Assembly: GCA_002393705.1 (NCBI GenBank)
Contig: DGTH01000061.1
Span: forward strand, 1 to 10,863
Length of the DNA stretch: 10,863 nucleotides
DNA from: Prevotella sp. UBA4341
GTDB lineage: Bacteria; Bacteroidota; Bacteroidia; Bacteroidales; Bacteroidaceae
Direction: 5' to 3'
The notes beneath the pieces are model-generated. The model saw only the letters and a program-made list of their open reading frames with translations, had not been told where the DNA came from and did not search any database. Positions 1-5,195 of the stretch are shown here, piece after piece. The position numbers and the translations under genes were made by a program. How positions within the stretch are numbered: the first letter of the stretch is position 1; each line of letters starts with the position of its first letter.

Positions 1-44
1 TGGGGCTTCTGGGACTTCTGGGACTCCTGAGGCTTCTGGGGCTC
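1..44 (-). repeat. Nonamer tandem repeat inside the methyltransferase gene
   Basis: On the minus strand this is a run of imperfect 9-mers, CCCAGAAGC / CTCAGGAGT / CCCAGAAGT / CCCAGAAGC, which continues to the window edge. It encodes the tripeptide repeat PQK-PQE-SQK-SQK. The period is a multiple of three, so the frame is kept whatever the copy number. Its full length cannot be seen here. Confidence 0.8.
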
Positions 45-413
45 ATTAGCCGCCCCGGCCATAAAAAAGAAGTCCACCCCCCAGCCGCCGGTAAGGTCAA
101 CAAAGCCTCCCCCAGTTGGGGGAGGTTGAAGGGGGCTGTTGGTTGACTGGAGGGGGCTGTTGGCTGCCAAAAGGAGCCCTTTATACCTCGCCGTCGCCTC
201 GCTGGAGCACTGCTCCATGTTCAGGTGGGGCGGGTAGAGGATGCTGTCGTTAGCCGCCCAGGTAGGCACTTTACGTCGGGCCGCCTGCCAACCGGCAATC
301 TGCTGCAGTGCCAAGGGCATATCCACGTCGAGGTGGCCCGTCCCGCGTAGGGCGAGCCGTCTCACATCGTCTTCCCGATGCTTCAGTATAAAAGCATAAG
401 TTGCATCATTCAT
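1..413 (-). CDS. Class I SAM-dependent methyltransferase, PG_1098 / THUMP-like type (N-terminal part; 3' end outside window)
   Basis: The frame is open from ATG at 413 to the window edge, giving about 137 residues. The N-terminus (MNDATYAFILKHREDDVRRL...) and the stretch ILYPPHLNMEQCSSEATARYK resemble Bacteroidales methyltransferases of the PG_1098 type, which have an N-terminal helical region, a Rossmann SAM-binding domain and a C-terminal THUMP-like domain. SAM motif I is visible as FVDLTGGWGVD around residues 104-114. The substrate is unknown; an RNA is plausible from the THUMP-like fold. Two low-complexity segments look inserted: a proline-rich stretch (NSPLQSTNSPLQPPPTGGG) directly before motif I, and a PQK/SQK tandem repeat shortly after it. 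Both keep the frame, so the protein may still fold, but they flank the SAM pocket and activity is uncertain. ATG 413 is chosen because the family N-terminus begins there. The gene follows the endonuclease gene on the same strand, 107 bp away. Confidence 0.82.
   Translation of the reverse strand, partial: MNDATYAFILKHREDDVRRLALRGTGHLDVDMPLALQQIAGWQAARRKVPTWAANDSILYPPHLNMEQCSSEATARYKGLLLAANSPLQSTNSPLQPPPTGGGFVDLTGGWGVDFFFMAGAANEPQKPQESQKSQKP
106..163. repeat. REP-like GC-rich hairpin plus 21-bp duplication inside the methyltransferase gene
   Basis: Positions 106-125 form a perfect inverted repeat, CCTCCCCCA-GT-TGGGGGAGG. Next to it is a 16-nt segment at 127-142 (tgaagggggctgttgg), repeated with one change at 148-163, a 21-nt period. 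Together they encode NSPLQST NSPLQPP PTGGG. This hairpin type resembles the extragenic palindromic repeats common in Bacteroidetes intergenic DNA, but here it sits in coding sequence. It falls between the conserved ARYK segment and the SAM motif, where related proteins as I recall them have a short linker. Confidence 0.75.
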
Positions 414-422
414 AACAGATTT

Positions 423-506
423 TTCAGCTCCCTCTCCTTGGGAGAGGGCGGGGGGAGAGGCTCCACTTCAGCTCCCTCTCCTTGGGAGAGGGCGGGGGGA
501 GAGGCT
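423..506. repeat. Two 40-bp direct repeats, each with a GC-rich hairpin
   Basis: A 40-nt sequence at 423-462 recurs at 467-506. Each copy holds an 8-bp perfect stem with a TTG loop (CCCTCTCC/GGAGAGGG, at 430-448 and 474-492). A third, partial copy of the end (gggggagaggct) lies at 511-522 and runs into the stop codon of the endonuclease gene. The array fills nearly the whole gap between the endonuclease stop (521) and the methyltransferase start (413). No T-run follows the stems on the minus strand, so they are poor candidates for intrinsic terminators. They could stabilise the upstream mRNA 3' end or simply be a mobile palindromic repeat family. Confidence 0.85.
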
Positions 507-520
507 ATCTGGGGGAGAGG

Positions 521-1969
521 CTAGAGGCTCACCTTCTTCACCGTTCCATTCTTCATGCGGATAATGTTCAGACCAGGCTGTAGCGTCTCGCGGCGGCGAC
601 CGTCTATGCCGTAGATGGCTTCAGTCTCCTCGCCTCGGCTCAGGCGAGGTGTCAGGCCCGTCTCAGTGGCGTCGGCCACCTCCACGTGAACCTTCGACAG
701 CTGCACGTTGCCGTTGCCTTCGGTCACCCAGAACTGCACCTCGCGGGCGTTGCCCGTCCACTCGTAGCCTTCCATGGTGCCCGTTGAGGCAAAGAACTCC
801 TTGCCGGCGTCGTTCTTCACCACGTTGAACGTTATCTTCGTCATCTCGTTGGCTTCCGTGCGGAAGGTCAGCGTGTTGTACTTATACAGACGTATCTGCG
901 TGTCGTTGGCGTACATGTTCTGGCCCTCCGTGCCGTAGTTGTAGCTGACGGTGATGCCGTTCTTCTCTTGCGTCAGCGGGTAGCGTTCCCAGTAGTCGCG
1001 GGTGTTCTTAGGGCTGTTGCCTGTCCAGTCAACGCCGAAGGTGCTCTTGTTCAGGCTGATGTCGCACGTCGTGGCCACCACGGGCTCCAGCTCGGGCGGC
1101 ACACCGCTGCCCTCGTAGCTGAAGTCCACCTCCGAGAGGTCGCCCCACAGGTAGTCCTCCAGCCCCGGGTAATCAACAAACGGGTTGCGGTTGCCTTGCA
1201 GCAGCCAGATGGACTCGTTGCGCAGCTGCTCCTTCTCGCTTACCGGGTCCTCGGCCGACCAGCGCAGCAGCATGGGGAAGCACCACGAGGCAAACGGCTG
1301 GTAGCTGTTGCCGCCCAGCATGTCGGTCTTCCCCAGGTTAATCCAGCTCAGCATCTCCGACTCGTAGCACGTGGCCATGTAGAAGTAGATGCGGGCCAGG
1401 TCACCCTTCCACTCGTCGGCCGGCTCAAAGATGTTTTTTGTGTAGCCCTCAATGGAGCACTTGCCCACCTGGCTGTAGTAAGGCGGGCCATCGACACCGG
1501 CCTCCATCTTCGAGCCCTTGAAGGGGCTGTCTGTCTCGCCGTAGGGCAGGTCGCTGCGCATGTTGTTGATGTAGCCGTCGGTCGGAATGACGTGTACCAA
1601 GTCGCTGACGGCCGGTTTTACGCCGCCGAACCAGCTCTTCGGAAACGAGTGTTCGCGGTTCAGCCCGCTGCCCTCGTAGCTGTTCTTGTGGGGGCTCTCG
1701 GCGGTGTAGGCCGTAATGTTCGAGTAGATGTCCCACAGGAGCATCTGCCCTTCCACCTCGTGCACGTCGGAGATGGCGTACGCCCTCCACAGGTCGTCAT
1801 ACGTCAGGACTGATGGGCCCTTGATGATGTCGTAGAAAGCGGTCTTCAGTGCCTCGCCGTGCAGTCCGTTGGCGCGGCGGTAATAGTTCTCGGTTCCGTT
1901 AGGTCCCTGTGCTTGTGCGGTGAGTGCTACTGCGAGCACCGCTGCCGCCATGAGTAATGTTCGTTTCAT
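521..1969 (-). CDS. Secreted endonuclease I family nuclease with C-terminal beta domain and sorting-like tail
   Basis: A 482-residue protein with a signal peptide (MKRTLLMAAAVLAVALTAQAQ, cleavage near residue 20-21). Residues ~25-290 are an endonuclease I (EndA/NucM-like) domain: the core REHSFPKSWFGG at 105-116 includes the expected catalytic His107, followed by DLVHVIPTDGYINNMRS (122-138), GDLARIYFYMATCY (189-202) and NPFVDYPGLEDYLW (262-275). Such enzymes cut DNA or RNA non-specifically with a divalent metal outside the cell, for nutrient scavenging or biofilm DNA turnover. Residues ~300-440 form a beta-rich domain of a kind often appended to Bacteroidales secreted enzymes. The last ~32 residues (IYGIDGRRR...LNIIRMKNGTVKKVSL) resemble the tail of the beta-rich protein at 2266-4938, suggesting a shared export or anchoring route. 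ATG 1969 is chosen because it opens the signal peptide; the in-frame TTG at 1999 lies inside the promoter -7 box and cannot be the start. Confidence 0.92.
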   Translation of the reverse strand: MKRTLLMAAAVLAVALTAQAQGPNGTENYYRRANGLHGEALKTAFYDIIKGPSVLTYDDLWRAYAISDVHEVEGQMLLWDIYSNITAYTAESPHKNSYEGSGLNREHSFPKSWFGGVKPAVSDLVHVIPTDGYINNMRSDLPYGETDSPFKGSKMEAGVDGPPYYSQVGKCSIEGYTKNIFEPADEWKGDLARIYFYMATCYESEMLSWINLGKTDMLGGNSYQPFASWCFPMLLRWSAEDPVSEKEQLRNESIWLLQGNRNPFVDYPGLEDYLWGDLSEVDFSYEGSGVPPELEPVVATTCDISLNKSTFGVDWTGNSPKNTRDYWERYPLTQEKNGITVSYNYGTEGQNMYANDTQIRLYKYNTLTFRTEANEMTKITFNVVKNDAGKEFFASTGTMEGYEWTGNAREVQFWVTEGNGNVQLSKVHVEVADATETGLTPRLSRGEETEAIYGIDGRRRETLQPGLNIIRMKNGTVKKVSL

Positions 1970-1996
1970 AGGCTTATTGGTTTTCTTCTTCTGCTG

Positions 1997-2028
1997 CAAA
2001 GGTACTACATTTGGTACTAACAGCCAAA
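1997..2028 (-). promoter_or_regulatory. Bacteroidetes-type promoter of the endonuclease gene
   Basis: The minus strand reads TTTG (2025-2028), a 20-bp spacer, then TACCTTTG (1997-2004). This matches the Bacteroidetes sigma-ABfr consensus (-33 TTTG, -7 TAnnTTTG). Transcription would begin near 1990, giving a leader of about 20 nt before ATG 1969. Confidence 0.85.
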
Positions 2029-2117
2029 TAAAACGGGGAGAAATGTTTTTTCACTGGGTTTTGGCATGTTGGAGCGCGTCTCCCTCTCTCCTAGAGTTTT
2101 TATTTTTCTTGCAAAAA

Positions 2118-2184
2118 TGCCACACTTGCAACAGTCCTTGTGTATCAGCGGTTTACGCGTGGCATGATGGTGGCAAGTGTGGCA
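2118..2184. repeat. 12-bp perfect inverted repeat in the endonuclease upstream region
   Basis: TGCCACACTTGC at 2118-2129 is mirrored exactly by GCAAGTGTGGCA at 2173-2184, with 43 bp between. The right arm lies in a local repeat of the word GTGGCA (around 2158-2184). It lies between the terminator of the upstream gene and the endonuclease promoter. I see no gene in 2029-2198, so this segment may be a regulatory site or a remnant of a repeat element. Confidence 0.7.
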
Positions 2185-2198
2185 AGAAACCGCCGTTC

Positions 2199-2238
2199 AA
2201 AAAAGCGCTGCGGACAGGTTGGGGAGTCCGCAGCGCTT
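2199..2238 (-). terminator. Rho-independent terminator of the beta-rich secreted protein gene
   Basis: A perfect 13-bp stem (AAGCGCTGCGGAC at 2203-2215, GTCCGCAGCGCTT at 2226-2238) with a 10-nt loop is followed on the minus strand by six T (2204-2199, the first two also closing the stem). It lies about 28 nt past the stop codon at 2266 and should end transcription from the gene at 4938. Confidence 0.93.
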
Positions 2239-2264
2239 AATGTTTAATGATTAATGTTTAATGT
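2237..2264. repeat. AT-rich heptamer tandem repeat after the stop codon
   Basis: Four heptamers on the minus strand: CATTAAA, CATTAAT, CATTAAA, CATTAAG, between the stop codon at 2266 and the terminator. The same stretch is a 14-nt tandem duplication with one difference at its last base. Confidence 0.8.
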
Positions 2265-2265
2265 T

Positions 2266-4938
2266 TTATTGTTTCACCACCTTGCGTGTCGTACCGTCGC
2301 TCATGCGCAAGATGTTCACACCCTGCTGCATCTGCTGGAGCTGGCGGCCCTGGGCGTCGTAGATACCCTCCACCTTCAGGTCGGCTTCGCTCATGAGCAC
2401 ACCCTCAATGCCGGTAGCGTTGATGTTGGCGAAGACTACGCCGGTAGCAGCGCCGCTGCCGGTGGTGACATATTGGTTGGCTGCATCCCAGTAAGCACCC
2501 TCGGGCTCTAAGATCTTTGCGTTGGAGGCTAACTGCAGGTCAGTGAATCCGGTAACTGTTCCGCCTACTTTGATTTTCTTGTCTGCGTCAGACATGTAAA
2601 CTCCCAGTATGCAGTTGCCGCCATTGGTACCAATATATGACGATATCTTCATGTTGATGTCTTCTAATGAGAGCATACTGCCATTGACGTTGATAGAGCC
2701 GTTAGTACCCGTCAGATTCAGCTTGTCGCCAGTTATTGTGGTGTTTTTCCACAAGTTGACGCACGACCAGCTCGTATTATCTGAGTTCAAGGTGTTATTG
2801 CCGACAGCCTTGATAGTCAAGCCGTCAACTCCTCCGCTTTTATTCCAAATAGCATTTCCTCCGGCGCTACCCATGTCAATCGTTGCACCGTTCAGCGTCA
2901 GCACCTTGCCGCCGGGGTTATAGGTCACAGCCTCTCCGCCACCGGCGGTGATGTACTTCGAGCCTACACCCCACTTGTTACAATAGGTAACCTCTGTACC
3001 GCCAACAAAGATGCCGTACCTGTCTTCGGGGTTAAGTTTATAGATGTTCACCTTCTTGGCCTTTGCGCCGCCGTTGACGAGAACGGCTTTCGCGTCAGCG
3101 TCAAAGTAGCAGCCGGCTTCGCCGTACGCCACGTCGGTATAGAAGTCCATGTCGTTGAGCGTCAGGTCGGCAGTCCTTCCGATAGCTGCCGTCTCCGAGC
3201 CTTCGAAGGTGTAGTCGGAAATGTAGGTTTCGTTCTTCTTCAGCACCAGCTTACCCTCATCGTCGTTTGTAAAATAGCCATAATTTTTACCTTTTGCATA
3301 CAATGTGCCGCAGTCTATGGTCAGCGTACCGCCATACCACATGCCGATACCTTTATTGCTCGTTGAGGTAACGTTCAGGTTCTTACCGCTGATGGTGGTG
3401 TTTCCCTCTAATGCCAAACCTGTGCCATCAGAGGTGATGTTGTTGTCGCCTACGAGCTCAATGTCGGTAGCGCTCAAGGTCTCAATACCAAAGGCGGTGC
3501 TCCCCTCGGGGTTGACCAGCTTTACGCCGTCCAGGGTCAGCTTCTTGGTTGCCTTGTTGTAGGTGATGGTGCCTGCCTCCAGTCCGTCGGTGGCAAAGGT
3601 GGCGGAATTAAGATTGGATAATCTCGTACCCATTACATAGACGTCATACCACTCCGTGGGAGCTGCGATGGCAACAATTTGGTCGTCGCCCTTGGCCAAC
3701 GCCGTAGCGGTGCCGAATCCGTGCAGAGCAGAGCGCCAGCAGTAGTTAACCGGTCCGAACGTCGATGTGCAGCAGTCGGTTAATGTGCAATTCTTGAACT
3801 GATAGATGGCAGCATTGGTCTTTCCGGAAGCCAGTACCAATGAGTTCTTGACAATCAGGTTGTTGGTTAAATACTCGTCGCCACTGATACCCGTCCGGCT
3901 GGTTGTAACGCCTATGATGGCATCTTTGATAGTCAAATCGTTTCCAGTAACGTAGATGCCAGTATAGCTGTCGCTGATGTTCAGGGTAGCACTGGTGCCC
4001 AGTGAGGCACCGTTGCCCTCAATGGTCAGGCCTGTCTTAGAGTAGATGTTGGCACCCGAGGTGGCCCCCTTCAGGCTGTTAACGCCAGCAATCTTGATCT
4101 TGAAACCTTCGACCTTGTTGTTCAGAATGGCGTTCCATGCCGTCGTCGTCAGGTCAACAGCGTCCAGCGTCAGGGTCTTAGACGAGTTTTCCCACGTAAT
4201 AGTGCCGCTGGCCAAACCCTTCGGGGAAAGACCGTATGTATTTTCTCCTATGCGCGCAATCGTAGAGCCAACGATGAGGCTGGCGTCGGTTTTTACCTCT
4301 ATCAGCTCGGTTTCGCTGGTGCTGCTCTCGCAGACGGCCTTCTTGCTGCTGTTGACGGCACCCGTGGTCAGGTAGGCATCGCCCTCGTCGAAGTTAAAAG
4401 AACTGAAGCCGTGGACAGCACCCGCCGTGTTTGACGTGTCCGTCTTCTTAGCCGTCATGACGCAGCACGAAAAGAATAATGTTTCATTACCGTCACCATA
4501 AATGCAATAGCCAGAACCTTCAGCTGTCAACCAGAGATTATAGAGGCTCAGCCAGGAATTGTTTCTCACCCAGAAGGTGGCACCGTCGTTACTTTCGCAT
4601 TTCACGTTCAGGGTAGCGCATACACTTATGCCTCCAGTAACGATGGTGTTCTTCTGCAGGTAGAACACGTCGTTGCTGGCCTTGATTGTACAGGTGCCGA
4701 TAATGTTGATGATCAGTCCGTCGATGCCCTTGTTGTAAATGGCATAGTTGCCCCCAGCGTGCATCGTGACGTTGTTCAGCGTCAGTGTCTTGTCGCCGTC
4801 GAAGCTCACGCCCGTCATGATGTTGTTCTTGTTGGCATCGGTCACTTGCGTGCCGCATACGTACAGCTCATAGTTTGCTGCCTGCATGGCCACTACTCCT
4901 AACGTAAGGAGGATGATTGATGTAAACAGTTTCTTCAT
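2266..4938 (-). CDS. Secreted beta-rich protein of four repeated modules with C-terminal tail (surface adhesin or carbohydrate-binding type)
   Basis: An 890-residue protein with a type I signal peptide (MKKLFTSIILLTLGVVAMQA). Four modules of about 200-210 residues each open with a short strand motif: YELYVCGTQVT (23), SLIVGSTIARI (220), YDVYVMGTRLS (431) and YGIFVGGTEVT (641). In each this is followed by a G(V/T)(S/I)(F/T)...K(T/K/V)LTL(N/D)(N/A/G)(V/A) segment and runs rich in Asn, Thr and Gly, e.g. GIDGLIINIIGTCTI at ~71 and GVDGLTIKAVGNNTL at ~703. The pattern of short hydrophobic strands separated by turns suggests a right-handed beta-helix or stacked beta solenoid, as in Bacteroidales surface proteins annotated as pectate-lyase-like or carbohydrate-binding. 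No catalytic motif is recognisable. Residues 843-890 form a linker and tail (GIYDAQGRQLQQMQQGVNILRMSDGTTRKVVKQ) like that of the endonuclease. The gene has its own promoter and terminator, so it is probably monocistronic. By eye it is less GC-rich than the four-gene block upstream. Confidence 0.8.
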   Translation of the reverse strand: MKKLFTSIILLTLGVVAMQAANYELYVCGTQVTDANKNNIMTGVSFDGDKTLTLNNVTMHAGGNYAIYNKGIDGLIINIIGTCTIKASNDVFYLQKNTIVTGGISVCATLNVKCESNDGATFWVRNNSWLSLYNLWLTAEGSGYCIYGDGNETLFFSCCVMTAKKTDTSNTAGAVHGFSSFNFDEGDAYLTTGAVNSSKKAVCESSTSETELIEVKTDASLIVGSTIARIGENTYGLSPKGLASGTITWENSSKTLTLDAVDLTTTAWNAILNNKVEGFKIKIAGVNSLKGATSGANIYSKTGLTIEGNGASLGTSATLNISDSYTGIYVTGNDLTIKDAIIGVTTSRTGISGDEYLTNNLIVKNSLVLASGKTNAAIYQFKNCTLTDCCTSTFGPVNYCWRSALHGFGTATALAKGDDQIVAIAAPTEWYDVYVMGTRLSNLNSATFATDGLEAGTITYNKATKKLTLDGVKLVNPEGSTAFGIETLSATDIELVGDNNITSDGTGLALEGNTTISGKNLNVTSTSNKGIGMWYGGTLTIDCGTLYAKGKNYGYFTNDDEGKLVLKKNETYISDYTFEGSETAAIGRTADLTLNDMDFYTDVAYGEAGCYFDADAKAVLVNGGAKAKKVNIYKLNPEDRYGIFVGGTEVTYCNKWGVGSKYITAGGGEAVTYNPGGKVLTLNGATIDMGSAGGNAIWNKSGGVDGLTIKAVGNNTLNSDNTSWSCVNLWKNTTITGDKLNLTGTNGSINVNGSMLSLEDINMKISSYIGTNGGNCILGVYMSDADKKIKVGGTVTGFTDLQLASNAKILEPEGAYWDAANQYVTTGSGAATGVVFANINATGIEGVLMSEADLKVEGIYDAQGRQLQQMQQGVNILRMSDGTTRKVVKQ

Positions 4939-5011
4939 AATTGTAGTTTTTTAAATGTTATACATATGTTAATAATCACATTAGTCAGACAGAGTGTATC
5001 GTTCTCGGTTG

Positions 5012-5043
5012 CAAAGATACGAACTTTCTTTGGATAAATACTT
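5012..5043 (-). promoter_or_regulatory. Probable promoter of the beta-rich secreted protein gene
   Basis: The minus strand carries a good -7 box, TATCTTTG (5012-5019). No clean TTTG is found at the expected -33 position (about 5040-5043), which falls at the edge of the inverted repeat 5041-5089. A strong -7 with a poor -33 fits a promoter that needs an activator. The start would be near 5005, giving a leader of roughly 65 nt. Confidence 0.7.
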
Positions 5044-5089
5044 AACATTTTCCGACAAAATGAGGGAAGCAGTGTCGGAAAATGTCAAG
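5041..5089. promoter_or_regulatory. 17-bp inverted repeat, candidate operator
   Basis: CTTAACATTTTCCGACA (5041-5057) and TGTCGGAAAATGTCAAG (5073-5089) are inverted copies with one mismatch; the inner 13 bp are perfect. Centres of the arms are 32 bp apart, about three helical turns. The site abuts the -33 region of the downstream gene and lies just past the TPR-AraC regulator gene. A further half-site TGTCGGAA occurs at 5159-5166. There is no T-run after the structure on the minus strand, so a protein-binding site is favoured over a terminator. Confidence 0.75.
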
Positions 5090-5095
5090 TTTAAG

Positions 5096-5109
5096 TTAAG
5101 AATTCTTAA
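5096..5109. repeat. 14-bp perfect AT-rich palindrome
   Basis: TTAAGAATTCTTAA reads the same on both strands. It lies 6 bp from the larger inverted repeat and about 87 bp past the stop codon of the TPR-AraC gene. It could be a second regulator site or chance in AT-rich DNA. Confidence 0.55.
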
Positions 5110-5195
5110 TTTACGGGTACTTTCCTCTGCTTATATGGACACCTGGCGGTGATATTGCTGTCGGAACCAGCGCTCGAAGACGGATTTTTGTTTTT

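Noticed and set aside
968..1813. Long plus-strand reading frame opposite the endonuclease gene
   Set aside because: It is antisense to a clearly conserved nuclease domain; its sequence has no family resemblance and arises from the GC-rich codon pattern of the true gene.
1970..1999. TTG 1999 as the endonuclease start
   Set aside because: It lies within the -7 promoter box, upstream of the expected transcription start, and would place ten charged residues before a good signal peptide.
2084..2198. Small minus-strand Cys/His-rich frame (CHTCHHHATRKPLIHKDCCKCG) resembling a zinc-binding peptide
   Set aside because: The pattern comes from the TGCCACACTTGC repeats; there is no start codon with a promoter and it lies behind the terminator of the upstream gene.
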